The position numbers and the translations under genes are program-made. 41,888 nucleotides of DNA from JBAXHO01 sp037138855 (GTDB lineage: Bacteria > Patescibacteriota > Dojkabacteria > B142 > OLB20), in contig JBAXHO010000005.1 in assembly GCA_037138855.1 (NCBI GenBank), forward strand, positions 1-41,888, written 5' to 3'. The notes beneath the pieces were generated by a model. It saw only the letters and a program-made list of their open reading frames with translations, made no database searches and was not told the origin of the DNA. Positions 1 to 8,367 of this stretch are shown here, one piece after another. Within the stretch, counting starts at the first letter, position 1, and the number at the start of each line of letters is the position of its first letter.

Positions 1-55
1 AGCTACAAGCTACAAGCTACAAGCTACAAGCTACAAGCTACAAGCTACAAGCTAC
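1..55. repeat. Heptanucleotide tandem array (AGCTACA)n
   Basis: About eight copies of the 7-bp unit AGCTACA (a permutation of CTACAAG) run head to tail from the first base, so the array may extend beyond the window edge. The same unit recurs near 3047-3053 and 4821-4869. It lies 14 bp past the 3' end of the minus-strand Gre-like gene. Confidence 0.95.
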
Positions 56-69
56 TATTCCTATTCCCC

Positions 70-522
70 TTACGGCAATAATAAACACTCCCTGCTGTCG
101 CCGTTGAAACCGATTGAGACCCGGTCACCAAATTTATTTTGGAGGATTTGCTCAGCGAGTGGTGAACTGGCTGAGATTAAGCCGATGGATGGATCTACAT
201 ATTGCGAGCTGGCAGTAATGTAATATAGAAGACTTTTTTCCGGATGATCTAACTTAACGCAGTCACCAATTTTGATCCGGTCTCCGATCTTACGTTTAAC
301 TTTATCACCACATTGATTAATAGTTCTTAACGTATCCTCAATTTTCTCAATTTGTGTCAGAATAAATTTTAGTTCAGAATTGAAATTATAGAGCACTAGA
401 TCACTATCCTCGATAGTCTGGTTGTTCCGGGCCTCGTCGATTTTTAAAAGCAGCATCTCTTTTTGTTTCATTAGCTTTTTGTGTTCCTGATCCAGGCAGG
501 AAATAATTTTTTCTGTAGACAT
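70..522 (-). CDS. GreA/GreB-family-like transcript cleavage factor, divergent
   Basis: This 150-residue protein has the two-part layout of Gre factors. Residues 1-75 are a predicted helical coiled coil, and residues 78-150 match the FKBP-like C-terminal domain, with GDRIKIGDCVKL, then SASSPLAEQILQNKFGD as in GreA SPLGxALLGKKxGD. Gre factors bind the RNA polymerase secondary channel and stimulate cleavage of backtracked RNA. The usual tip motif GDLSEN is missing; the equivalent loop reads NNQTIEDSD, which is acidic but different. A canonical GreA is encoded at 35563-36033, so this is a paralogue that may act as an antagonist or regulator of the channel (inference). No clear Shine-Dalgarno precedes the ATG. 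Confidence 0.72.
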   Translation of the reverse strand: MSTEKIISCLDQEHKKLMKQKEMLLLKIDEARNNQTIEDSDLVLYNFNSELKFILTQIEKIEDTLRTINQCGDKVKRKIGDRIKIGDCVKLDHPEKSLLYYITASSQYVDPSIGLISASSPLAEQILQNKFGDRVSIGFNGDSRECLLLP

Positions 523-553
523 TAAAAGTGTTTTAAAAGTTAAAATAATTTAA

Positions 554-609
554 AAAAGTATCAAGTAGAAATAGTAGCTGGTAGCTGGTAGCTAGTAGCT
601 AGTAGAGAA
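554..609. repeat. In-register 7-bp repeat run, TAGCTGG/TAGCTAG family
   Basis: Eight successive heptamers can be read without a break: AAAAGTA, TCAAGTA, GAAATAG, TAGCTGG twice, TAGCTAG twice, TAGAGAA. The core is the reverse complement of the CCAGCTA unit seen at 3040-3046 and 11301-11330. Confidence 0.85.
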
Positions 610-646
610 AAAAGTTTGAACTCAGATTCCAGTTTTCATTTCTTTT

Positions 647-681
647 CCAAATTGCAATTTGCAAATTCCAAATTGCTTCTC
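647..681. repeat. 7-bp repeat run, CCAAATT/GCAAATT family
   Basis: Heptamers CCAAATT, GCAATTT, GCAAATT, CCAAATT and GCTTCTC run in register and stop 2 bp before the stop codon end of the minus-strand gene at 683. A related run in the opposite orientation is at 8208-8242. Confidence 0.8.
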
Positions 682-682
682 C

Positions 683-898
683 TTACTTGTACACAATTAA
701 CTGATAGAGCATTTTCTTCATTTCTGACATCTTGCGTTCGATTTCGCGGTTGCGTTGTTCGAGTAGTACCTTGAGTTGTCCCAGGTGTTGGGCGAGGGCA
801 TGGGTATCCTGGTTGATCACTGTATTGGTAGAATACAAGTCAGATTTCAGATTTTGCATCTCGCGATCAAATTCCAAATAATATTGTCGATTGATCAT
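683..898 (-). CDS. Small hypothetical coiled-coil protein
   Basis: This 71-residue protein is not recognised. It is rich in Glu, Lys, Gln and Leu. The stretch LGQLKVLLEQRNREIERKM and what follows look like a coiled coil. It has no signal peptide, membrane segment or Cys pair. It lies between the Gre-like gene and the 621-residue P-loop gene on the same strand, with gaps of 160 and 99 bp, so cotranscription is possible but not shown. The next upstream spacer (899-997) shows no repeat or recognisable site. The clean reading frame and plausible composition make it a likely real gene. Confidence 0.55.
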   Translation of the reverse strand: MINRQYYLEFDREMQNLKSDLYSTNTVINQDTHALAQHLGQLKVLLEQRNREIERKMSEMKKMLYQLIVYK

Positions 899-997
899 CT
901 TGGGAGTGGCTAAAAATTAATCTGAGTTAATTTTACGACATCGAAGCTGACAGTGCTTGATCACTTGCTGATTGATAATGGACAAAAGAGTGGAAAT

Positions 998-2863
998 TTA
1001 TTCTTTTTGAATTTTTTCTCGTTCGAGAGCTTGATATTCTATAACATTTAAGAGACTACGAATAGTTTCAAAAACTTTTTGATAATGCTCTGCGTTAGTA
1101 GCATCTTGTTCACGAAGTCTTTGAATAATCAGATAAAATTCATCGCCCCAGGCTTCAATTTTTTTAGAATCCAATGATGGTAAAGCTCCTGGTCCATCAA
1201 TTGAGATATTATCCAGCGATAAAGCTTTTGCAAGATTTTCTACCTTTGCTTGCATGGAGGAAGGTCGTAGTGGTTCTAGCGTATTATTGTTGTTTTCATG
1301 AACTGGAATTTCGTATAGAGTTTTTGTTAATTGCTCTATTAATTCTTCTCCTTCATCCAGGACTTTTGCCTGAACTAAGTTATATATAGTATTAAAAAAG
1401 CGGTTATCTCTTTGATCTGAAGAATTTAATGGTTCGTTGTTTTCTAATCTTATTTTCAATTCAGCTGCCATGGCAGGATCCAGGAAGCCACTTTCGATTT
1501 GTCCGGTCAGGATTAAAGTCAAAGTCATTTGGGTAGCAGGATCCAGATAATCGTAAAGCTCACTAATACGCTGGCTTAATAAATTCAGATAGACATTGGG
1601 ATTATCGCTATTCGTAATTGGAGTGTGTTTTTCGTAAAAAGGATGTTCACGAGCGGTAATCAGTAAATCAGGTTGAATTGGGATGGATGCTATACAAGGA
1701 CCAGCATTCATCATTAAAGCCATACTTGCCGCAGAAAGCAATACATTACTAAGTATTTCAGGATGTACCTTTCGATAAGCTTCAATTCCAGGGTGTTGTT
1801 GATCACCCCCATCTACTTGTGGTGGTGTCGGTTCAGTCACTAATTTTTTATCTAAAGGATTTTGGAGGAGGATGCAAGTTCTTTCCGGCGTATTTGGCAT
1901 AGCAAATTGGTAGCCGCCGGGTAAAGTAAAAATATTGTTCTTTTCTGCAACAATTAACGAAATCGGAGCGGTATTCATCAGTTCTTTTATTGACATAGCT
2001 AACGTAGTTTTTCCACTGCCAGGCGCTCCTGTAACACTAATGATACTTGGTTTAGGAATTGCATATATAGAGCCATCAACGTAATGTAGTATATGGTTTT
2101 TAATCCACAGTTCCATTAAATTTCTGAAAGATATAGCTGCTTGTTCTATTTCTTCATTTGAAAACTTTTTATCACCAGATTCAACTTTATTATTTATTAT
2201 AACTAAGCTTTGATCAAATGGATCAGGGAGAGTTGTCTCCAGTTTTCCAGAGCCAGGGTTCTCTTTTTTTAGATTAAAAATACCTGGCCAGGTAATGGCT
2301 AAAAGCGTAAAGAATTTTCCCAGGGTAGCTTCTGGATCAGGTTTACCAGCATTGAAATCTGAAATTAATACATTTAATTCATCGTATAAGGTATTTAGCT
2401 CTGGATGACTTATTAGAGGCATATCCGGTAATTTTACTGGAGATACCCATTCTCCGGTTGAAGAAAGTTCTGATGGTACGGTTGGCGGATTAAGTGCGTG
2501 GTAAAGAATTGTCGGGATAGTATTTTTATCTATATCATCTAATAACCGGGTAGTGGTTTTTATTAAGTGTGTAGGCATTTCATCATATGTCAGAGATGCA
2601 TAAGGACCACACAGTGTATTTATAGCAGTTGCAAATGTTCCCGGTATATTTTGAGTCATTAAAACTGGTTTCGTGGCAGCCGAAAGCGGAAGTACAGTTA
2701 ATAGCATTTGGAGCACTCTGTGTACTAATCTGTTCTCTGTGTTTGGGGTTTTTTGTCCATCAAGATCATTGGCGTAGCTAAGTAAGATAATACCTTTTTT
2801 TAATGCCTCTGGCGTTATTCCCTCAAAATATTTTCCTTGTATTGTTGGCCCAACTTCTAACAT
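998..2863 (-). CDS. Unrecognised P-loop NTPase, 621 aa
   Basis: I do not recognise the family. A clear Walker A, GAPGSGKTT, sits at residues 279-287 after a hydrophobic strand (SIISVT), so nucleotide binding is well supported. There is no convincing Walker B; IQPDLLITARE about 120 residues later is the best candidate. The roughly 270-residue N-terminal part and the C-terminal part (about 430-621) are mainly helical by composition, and there is no signal peptide or evident membrane segment. The gene is monocistronic or first of a minus-strand group, and the 212-bp spacer upstream (2864-3075) contains heptamer repeats. Its GC and codon use resemble the neighbours. Confidence 0.7.
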   Translation of the reverse strand: MLEVGPTIQGKYFEGITPEALKKGIILLSYANDLDGQKTPNTENRLVHRVLQMLLTVLPLSAATKPVLMTQNIPGTFATAINTLCGPYASLTYDEMPTHLIKTTTRLLDDIDKNTIPTILYHALNPPTVPSELSSTGEWVSPVKLPDMPLISHPELNTLYDELNVLISDFNAGKPDPEATLGKFFTLLAITWPGIFNLKKENPGSGKLETTLPDPFDQSLVIINNKVESGDKKFSNEEIEQAAISFRNLMELWIKNHILHYVDGSIYAIPKPSIISVTGAPGSGKTTLAMSIKELMNTAPISLIVAEKNNIFTLPGGYQFAMPNTPERTCILLQNPLDKKLVTEPTPPQVDGGDQQHPGIEAYRKVHPEILSNVLLSAASMALMMNAGPCIASIPIQPDLLITAREHPFYEKHTPITNSDNPNVYLNLLSQRISELYDYLDPATQMTLTLILTGQIESGFLDPAMAAELKIRLENNEPLNSSDQRDNRFFNTIYNLVQAKVLDEGEELIEQLTKTLYEIPVHENNNNTLEPLRPSSMQAKVENLAKALSLDNISIDGPGALPSLDSKKIEAWGDEFYLIIQRLREQDATNAEHYQKVFETIRSLLNVIEYQALEREKIQKE

Positions 2864-2983
2864 TTTTATGAAATGTCAAATTTCGGAGGGGCGGTAAATA
2901 TCCAAAAATTGTAAATGAAATAAATCCTCAAAATATCACTCGTAAAATATTTGTTTAATTTCTAGCTAAACCAGTCATTAATA

Positions 2984-3067
2984 AAAAGTATCAAGTATCA
3001 AGTAGTAATTTAAAAGTATTCTTTTTAATCTACCCGCTACCAGCTACAAGCTACTAGCTACTGTATA
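2984..3067. repeat. Twelve consecutive in-register heptamers, mixed sequence
   Basis: The run reads AAAAGTA, TCAAGTA, TCAAGTA, GTAATTT, AAAAGTA, TTCTTTT, TAATCTA, CCCGCTA, CCAGCTA, CAAGCTA, CTAGCTA, CTGTATA. Sequence drifts from unit to unit but the 7-bp phase holds for 84 bp. It ends 8 bp before the 3' end of the minus-strand regulator gene. Confidence 0.85.
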
Positions 3068-3075
3068 TATTAGCT

Positions 3076-4410
3076 TCATCTCATCATTAAAAATCCTTTT
3101 CCTCTAATTGTTTTGATAATCGAATATGGTCTTTCGTCTCTTAGCTTTTCGCGAATTCGGGAAATTGTTTTATCAATTGCCCAGTCAGAATATCTGATCT
3201 CAAGATCTTTGCCCCAGAGTAATTTGGCCACTTCATTGCGATCGATGAAAGTATTTGGTTGTTTGAAAAAGAGCAGAAAAATTTCCAGTTCTTTTTCGCT
3301 AAGGTATTTGCCGTCAGCTTCATTTTCAAAGTAAATCTCACCAGAAGCATGATGTATTTTAATTTTGGGGGTAATTTCGTAAAATAAGTCTTCAGAATTG
3401 CTTGCTTCTCTTTCGATCATTACTTTCGAAACCGGTAGCTTTTTGAACTTATGTAAGACATAAAGGTGGAGAAACGCAGGCAGGATTTCTCCCCGAATTT
3501 TCTGTTTTTCCACATCAAAGATACCTTCGGCAATCAGACAACTAAATACCTCAGGTTTAATTAAATCAGTCTGCTTTTCAATAATTGCCAGTAAAGCCTG
3601 GATGAGTTGTGGTTCCGCATGTTGAATTATGCGCTCGAGTGCAGTTTTGACGTTTTCAAATTTTTCAAAAAATGCCTGATCAAAAACTACCTCGTCCAGG
3701 TACTCTAGTTCTCGATCCAGGATGATTAAATCTCTAATCAGTGACTTAATTATCGTTACCAGACCTCCAGAAATATCAATCAGATATTCTACATCTTTGG
3801 CATCAAATTTGATTCCAAATTCAGGCAGTATATCATTACTAACAGTTTCATTTAGTCTTTCTTCGGAATAGTAATTGAAATACTTGGTAATCAAGGGTAC
3901 CGGGAAATTTCCAGACTCAAATTTAAAAGGAAATGTTTCTGTGATGAGAAAATTTAATTTTCCTTGAGTGATTTCTCTCTGCCGATCGAGAAATAGTAAA
4001 AAATCATTGAATTGAGGTACTTTGTAAACCTCTGAGACGAGAATATGCTGCAAATTTATTATTACTTTATTGCCAGCCTGGATCCGTTCATTAAAAAGAT
4101 TTTCAAAATATTGATAAGAGGAAATTTCCTTGTTTTCAGGCATTTTGTTTGTTAATTGCTGTTCAATATGTTCCTTAATAATTCTGAAGAACTCAATTTT
4201 GTTGGTATCGGGATCACTATCAAATTTAGTCGCCCGAAAATCAATAATGAAAAGCTTTTTTTTAAGATGCTGCTTGCGTGATTCTTCGCCGGCCTTGTTT
4301 AAAGCTGAGGTGATACCGGTAGAAGGGAAATAGATCAATTGCACAGGAAGATTAGTAGCAAGGTACTTATCAATCGAATTAAAAATTTCCTGATACCAGG
4401 GTGTTTTCAT
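3076..4410 (-). CDS. ATPase-like protein with C-terminal OmpR/PhoB-type winged helix
   Basis: This 444-residue protein has two parts. Residues about 350-444 are an OmpR/PhoB-type DNA-binding winged helix: LSEKELEIFLLFF, then RNEVAKLLWG, the recognition region AIDKTISRIREKLR and IKTIRGKGF. The N-terminal 340 residues resemble an AAA/STAND-type domain followed by helical sensor regions, but the P-loop position (residues 28-36, FPSTGITSA) lacks GKT/S, so ATP binding is doubtful. There is no receiver domain, so this is not a classic response regulator. It is likely a one-component transcription regulator (inference). It is transcribed divergently from the pilus locus and could control it. Confidence 0.7.
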   Translation of the reverse strand: MKTPWYQEIFNSIDKYLATNLPVQLIYFPSTGITSALNKAGEESRKQHLKKKLFIIDFRATKFDSDPDTNKIEFFRIIKEHIEQQLTNKMPENKEISSYQYFENLFNERIQAGNKVIINLQHILVSEVYKVPQFNDFLLFLDRQREITQGKLNFLITETFPFKFESGNFPVPLITKYFNYYSEERLNETVSNDILPEFGIKFDAKDVEYLIDISGGLVTIIKSLIRDLIILDRELEYLDEVVFDQAFFEKFENVKTALERIIQHAEPQLIQALLAIIEKQTDLIKPEVFSCLIAEGIFDVEKQKIRGEILPAFLHLYVLHKFKKLPVSKVMIEREASNSEDLFYEITPKIKIHHASGEIYFENEADGKYLSEKELEIFLLFFKQPNTFIDRNEVAKLLWGKDLEIRYSDWAIDKTISRIREKLRDERPYSIIKTIRGKGFLMMR

Positions 4411-4432
4411 ATTCAGTTACTATATTTGTCAG

Positions 4433-4441
4433 ATTATATCA
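4433..4441 (-). promoter_or_regulatory. Extended -10 promoter for the winged-helix regulator
   Basis: On the minus strand this reads TGATATAAT, a perfect TGn-TATAAT extended -10. Transcription would begin about 7 bp downstream, leaving a leader of roughly 15 nt before the ATG at 4410. No good -35 is visible, which is acceptable for an extended -10. Confidence 0.5.
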
Positions 4442-4470
4442 GGAATTGTCAGAAAGAAAAATATATTTTT

Positions 4471-4519
4471 GGAAACTGGAATCGGGAATCCGGAATCTGG
4501 AATTTGCAAATTGGAGCAA
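4471..4519. repeat. 7-bp repeat run, GGAATCN family
   Basis: In-register heptamers GGAAACT, GGAATCG, GGAATCC, GGAATCT, GGAATTT, GCAAATT and GGAGCAA. Relatives are at 31486-31506 and, in reverse orientation, about 39810-39850. Confidence 0.85.
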
Positions 4520-4549
4520 AAATTGAAAAAAGTTAAGAGATATTAGCTA

Positions 4550-4590
4550 GAAGAATCTAAGAATAAAGGAATCTAGGAATCAGGAATCGG
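4550..4590. repeat. 7/8-bp repeat run, GAATCTA family
   Basis: Units GAATCTA, AGAATAAA, GGAATCTA, GGAATCA and GGAATCGG follow one another with a 7- or 8-bp step. The rest of the 603-bp spacer between 4411 and 5013 is AT-rich unique sequence (about 4600-4816), the CTACAAG array and the promoter region of the response regulator. Confidence 0.7.
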
Positions 4591-4820
4591 TAGTTATTAC
4601 GTAGTGTATCGTTAGATTCTGGATAGTTACCGAATAAGTTCAATTAATGTTCAACATTTCACAAAATTAAACTAAAATCCGGTATTATTCTATTCAAATC
4701 TTTTTAAAATACTGAAATTAGTAAGAATAATGTTTTTCAGTTATTAGGCTAAGAAAATCTAACTTCCGGAATGACGTGTAGGCAATTTGACATCGGTAAT
4801 AGTTCAGTTACAATTTGCTA

Positions 4821-4904
4821 CAAGCTACAAGCTACAAGCTACAAGCTACAAGCTACAAGCTACAAGCTACCAGCTACCAGCTACCAGCTACCAGCTACCA
4901 GCTA
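4821..4904. repeat. Twelve-copy heptamer array, CAAGCTA x7 then CCAGCTA x5
   Basis: Seven perfect copies of CAAGCTA pass directly into five perfect copies of CCAGCTA, 84 bp in all. Because 7 is not a multiple of 3 and the unit has no forward stop, all three forward frames stay open and read a YKLQATS heptapeptide repeat. I treat that as a by-product, not a gene. The array lies about 110 bp upstream of the response regulator start. Confidence 0.95.
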
Positions 4905-4938
4905 TTTTTTCTACATGATACTCTTCCTCTACTTTTCT

Positions 4939-4969
4939 TTGAAAAATATATCTCAGATCTTGTTATATA
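4939..4969 (+). promoter_or_regulatory. Candidate promoter for the response regulator-pilBC operon
   Basis: TTGAAA (4939-4944) is followed after 19 bp by TATATA (4964-4969), which is preceded by TG plus one base (extended -10). The start point would fall near 4977, leaving a leader of about 37 nt before the TTG codon at 5014. The spacer is longer than ideal. Confidence 0.4.
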
Positions 4970-5013
4970 GAGAAATATTCAGTAAGATGATAAATAGTTA
5001 ATCAATAAATTCC

Positions 5014-5418
5014 TTGGATAATATTACAAAAAGCGGGAAACGCAAGAAAATCCTGATTGTAGAAGATGAACAGGCTTTACGTCATGCCATGGTACTGAAG
5101 CTTTCCCAGACCAATTTCGAAATTGATAGTGCTGCAGATGGTCGTGAAGGCATGGATAAGATTATTGCTAATCATTATGATTTCATACTGTTAGATCTGA
5201 TTTTACCGAAAATGGATGGTTTTGAAATCTTGCAACAGATGCAGCAAAAAGGGATAAAATCAAATGTAGTAGTACTTTCCAATCTCAGTCAGGAAGAGGA
5301 TGTGATAAAGGTGAAGAAATATGGAGCGAGGGATTATTTTATTAAATCTAATATCCAACTCTCAGATCTCGTAACTTATATCAACACTGCACTGCTCCAT
5401 GAAAATAAAAAAGAATGA
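5014..5418 (+). CDS. CheY-like response regulator, stand-alone receiver
   Basis: This 134-residue protein is a single receiver domain. The acidic pocket is E17-D18 (VEDE), the phosphoacceptor is D61 (FILLDLILPKMDGFE), the switch Ser is S89 (VVVLSNLS) and the conserved Lys is K111 (DYFIKSN). There is no output domain, so it should signal by protein contact. Translation is assigned to a TTG codon, because no in-frame ATG precedes the conserved ILIVEDE strand. Its last 20 bp overlap pilB, so translational coupling and a role in controlling the pilus motor are likely (inference). No sensor kinase is in the window. Confidence 0.88.
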   Translation: MDNITKSGKRKKILIVEDEQALRHAMVLKLSQTNFEIDSAADGREGMDKIIANHYDFILLDLILPKMDGFEILQQMQQKGIKSNVVVLSNLSQEEDVIKVKKYGARDYFIKSNIQLSDLVTYINTALLHENKKE

Positions 5419-7099
5419 GCTGCTCGCTCTTTTACTAAAGCAAAAGTTTCTTAGCGAAGCTGACGCTAAACTTATTACTGAACAAGCTTCAGAAGAAAAT
5501 ATTGCAGACTATCTTCTCTCTGAACAATTTTTAACAAAGGATCTTTTAGGACAAGCCCTTAGTGAATTTTATCATGTAAAATATTTTGATTTAAATTCGA
5601 CCCAAATTAATCCTGAAAATCTCTTACGCATTCCTGAAGATATTGCTTTAAAGTTTAAGGTAATATTTCTTTCCGAAGTCAAGCAACAGGTTACATTGAC
5701 TACCGCTCATCCTGATCAGCTGGCTGAGTTGAAGGAGGCTTTACTTACTGTTTTTCCCGACAAACAATTAACTATCAATTATTCTGTTGAAGAAGATATA
5801 GCAAGTGTTCTCACGAATTATCGTAAACCGATTGGTGAGCGTTTGAAAAAGATTTTAGAATCAAAAGAACGATATACCAGTGAATTAATTAATGAAATTC
5901 TCAAGGAGGCAATTGCTCAAAGAGCATCAGATGTTCATTTTGAACCGTTACCGGACTTCATTCTCTTACGTTTTCGGATTGATGGTGTGTTACATGAGAT
6001 CTTGGAGCTGGAAAAAGATTTGTATGAAAATATCTTAAATCGAATCAAAATTATGGCTGATATTCGGATTGATCAGCATTTCTCACCACAGGATGGCGCA
6101 GTACGTTTTCTCGCCGGTGACCAAAATGTCGACTTACGTGTCTCGATCACACCGACAATTGAAGGTGAAAAAATTGTCTTACGGTTGCTTTCAGATTATG
6201 CTAGTAAGTTAAGTCTTGAAGAACTTGGCTTTTCCAAAGAATTAGAAGAATTAATTGTCAAAGCCACCCAGAAAACTACCGGGATGATTTTAACGACCGG
6301 TCCAACTGGTTCTGGTAAAACAACCACACTCTATTCTTTAATAAAGCGTTTACAAAATCCCCGGGTCAATATTACTACCATTGAAGATCCAGTCGAGTAC
6401 CGCATGAAAGGGATCAACCAAATTCAGGTCGACCAATTCAATAATGTTACTTTTGCTAGAGGGTTACGTTCGATTGTGCGACAGGATCCGGATATTATTT
6501 TAGTGGGTGAAATTCGTGATCAGGAAACTGCTGAAATTTCAATCAATGCTGCTCTGACCGGACATTTATTACTCTCTACTTTTCATGCCAATGATGCTGC
6601 TTCTGCAATTCCTCGTCTCATGGATATGGGGATCGAACCATTTTTATTGGCATCAACCTTAAATATCATTGTGGCACAGCGCCTGGTTCGTAAAATCTGT
6701 GAGCATTGTCGTACTAGTAAAGAATATAGTGCTGCAGCATTAGAAAAACTATTTGCTGATTCTCAGGCATTTTTTAGTGGTGAGACTGTGCGTTTATTTG
6801 AAGGAAAAGGCTGTAAATTTTGTAATAATACAGGGTTTCGCGGAAGAATTGGCATCTTCGAAGTGATTTTGATTACCGAGGAAATTATGGATATGATTAT
6901 GGCTAATCAGGATGCTAAAGACATTTGGAAAATGGCAGTATCACAAGGATCGAAGTCATTTTTTGAAGATGGGATGGAAAAAGTCAAAGCTGGTAACACT
7001 ACAATAAATGAATTGATACGTGTTGCTCCCATTTCCTTTGCCAATGAATTAAAAGCTCGCTCAACTCCTATCAAGAAGAAATCGTTAAAGCATGAATAA
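5399..7099 (+). CDS. pilB: Type IV pilus assembly ATPase PilB (GspE family)
   Basis: This 566-residue hexameric motor ATPase drives pilin polymerisation at the inner face of the membrane. Residues 1-140 are the GspE/MshE N-terminal domain. The ATPase core has Walker A GPTGSGKTT (301-309), an Asp box IEDPVEY (328-334), Walker B-type ILVGEIRD (367-374, catalytic E371) and a His box STFHAND (393-399). A four-Cys zinc site, CEHC (434-437) and CKFC (472-475), marks it as PilB-like rather than the retraction ATPase PilT. It overlaps the response regulator by 20 bp and pilC by 8 bp, so the three are one transcription unit. Confidence 0.96.
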   Translation: MKIKKNELLALLLKQKFLSEADAKLITEQASEENIADYLLSEQFLTKDLLGQALSEFYHVKYFDLNSTQINPENLLRIPEDIALKFKVIFLSEVKQQVTLTTAHPDQLAELKEALLTVFPDKQLTINYSVEEDIASVLTNYRKPIGERLKKILESKERYTSELINEILKEAIAQRASDVHFEPLPDFILLRFRIDGVLHEILELEKDLYENILNRIKIMADIRIDQHFSPQDGAVRFLAGDQNVDLRVSITPTIEGEKIVLRLLSDYASKLSLEELGFSKELEELIVKATQKTTGMILTTGPTGSGKTTTLYSLIKRLQNPRVNITTIEDPVEYRMKGINQIQVDQFNNVTFARGLRSIVRQDPDIILVGEIRDQETAEISINAALTGHLLLSTFHANDAASAIPRLMDMGIEPFLLASTLNIIVAQRLVRKICEHCRTSKEYSAAALEKLFADSQAFFSGETVRLFEGKGCKFCNNTGFRGRIGIFEVILITEEIMDMIMANQDAKDIWKMAVSQGSKSFFEDGMEKVKAGNTTINELIRVAPISFANELKARSTPIKKKSLKHE

Positions 7100-8204
7100 A
7101 ATAAAAACCAAAAAAAAAATTAGTATCACTAAATTATTTACTACTGAAATTGGTACGAATATAAACCGGTTGCAGCTTTTTGAAAATATTGGTGTGATGC
7201 TTTCTGCTAATATCAATATCCAAAGAGTTTTAGAAGATTTAATTAAAGTTTCCAAGTCTAAATCTGAAAAAGCTTTTTTAAATAATATGTTGATTAATCT
7301 GGATAATGGTATCCCTTTCTGGAAAATTATTGAAGAAAGCAAAATTCTTAATCGGCAGGCGTTAGCATTGATTAAAATCGGCGAAATTTCCGGTACGCTA
7401 GGGAAAAATTTAGAAGTTGTTCTGGATCAAATTCGTAAAGATCGTGAATTTAAAGCAAAAATTAAATCAGCTAGTCTTTATCCAGGTATTGTTTTCTTCC
7501 TAATGATAATTGTTGTGAATGTGATTGGTATTTTCATTCTTCCCAGACTTTCTGCTGTTTATTCCAGTTTTAATACAAAATTACCTTTGCCTACCAGAGT
7601 TATGATTTGGCTTGGTAATTTTATGGGACATTATGGCATACTTTTTAGTACGATCTTTATTTCCAGTCTGTTATTGATTATTTATTTCCTTTTTATTTTT
7701 CGTAAAACTAAGTTTATCGGTCAAGCAATAACTTTGCGATTTCCAGGAATAGGGGAAATGATTAAACAAGTAGAATTAAGTAGACTTGGACTAATATTTA
7801 GTAATTTGGTACAAAGTGGTATTAGTGTCCCAGAAGCATTTTCGTTATTGGCTGATTCCACCGAATACGTGAAGTATCAAAAAATTTATCAAATATTAAG
7901 TGCGGAAATTGCTGCTGGTAAAAATTTTAGTGCGGCATTTTTTATAATTGAAAATTTGGATGCTTACATTCCTACCTATCCCAGGCAAATGTTAATTAAT
8001 GGCTTTAATACGGGTACGTTAGCTGAAAGTGCTAAAAAAGTTGGTAAAATATATGAGAAAAAGAGTGAAATTACTTTGAAGAATGTGGAAGTTATATTTG
8101 AGCCGATTTTGTTGTTATTAGTCTGGGTGGGTGTTTTATTTGTAGCGTTATCAGTAATTCTACCGATCTATAGTTTGGTAGGAAATATTACTGAGATGAC
8201 TTGA
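7092..8204 (+). CDS. pilC: Type IV pilus platform protein PilC (GspF family)
   Basis: This 370-residue polytopic inner-membrane protein couples the PilB motor to the growing pilus. Two GspF-type cytoplasmic helical domains (about residues 24-147 and 227-348) each precede hydrophobic segments; three membrane helices are evident, around LYPGIVFFLMIIVVNVI, TIFISSLLLIIYFLFIF and the C-terminal PILLLLVWVGVLFVAL. The family signature ALIKIGEISGTL is present in the first domain. The ATG lies inside the last codons of pilB. An AT-rich repeat spacer of 276 bp separates it from the pilin genes. Confidence 0.93.
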   Translation: MNKIKTKKKISITKLFTTEIGTNINRLQLFENIGVMLSANINIQRVLEDLIKVSKSKSEKAFLNNMLINLDNGIPFWKIIEESKILNRQALALIKIGEISGTLGKNLEVVLDQIRKDREFKAKIKSASLYPGIVFFLMIIVVNVIGIFILPRLSAVYSSFNTKLPLPTRVMIWLGNFMGHYGILFSTIFISSLLLIIYFLFIFRKTKFIGQAITLRFPGIGEMIKQVELSRLGLIFSNLVQSGISVPEAFSLLADSTEYVKYQKIYQILSAEIAAGKNFSAAFFIIENLDAYIPTYPRQMLINGFNTGTLAESAKKVGKIYEKKSEITLKNVEVIFEPILLLLVWVGVLFVALSVILPIYSLVGNITEMT

Positions 8205-8207
8205 AGA

Positions 8208-8242
8208 AATGAAATTTGAAACTTGCAAATTGCAATTTGGAG
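8208..8242. repeat. 7-bp repeat run, TTGCAAA family
   Basis: Heptamers AATGAAA, TTTGAAA, CTTGCAA, ATTGCAA and TTTGGAG run in register directly after the pilC stop codon. The family resembles the inverse of 647-681. From 8243 to 8330 the spacer continues with looser 8-bp GAATATAA/GAATCTAG units. Confidence 0.75.
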
Positions 8243-8334
8243 AGAAGATCAAGAATATAGGAATAAAAGAATCTAGGAATATAAGAATATAAAAAATATT
8301 TGAATCTGGGGTTTAGAATCAAGAAATTAAAAAG

Positions 8335-8367
8335 ATTAACAAATTAACGGGTTAACAAAATTAAAGA
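8335..8367 (+). repeat. 33-bp inverted repeat, left copy, upstream of pilin cassette
   Basis: Positions 8335-8367 are the exact reverse complement of 11856-11888. The core contains AATTAACGGGTTAAC, itself partly palindromic. The two copies bracket all five pilin-type genes, about 3.5 kb apart. Confidence 0.85.

Noticed and set aside
4821..4904. Possible CRISPR array
   Set aside because: The repeat unit is 7 bp with no spacers, and no cas gene is present.
4771..5001. Open frame encoding a YKLQATS heptapeptide repeat
   Set aside because: It is the translation of the CAAGCTA/CCAGCTA array. All three forward frames are open there for arithmetic reasons, and it has no sign of selection as protein.
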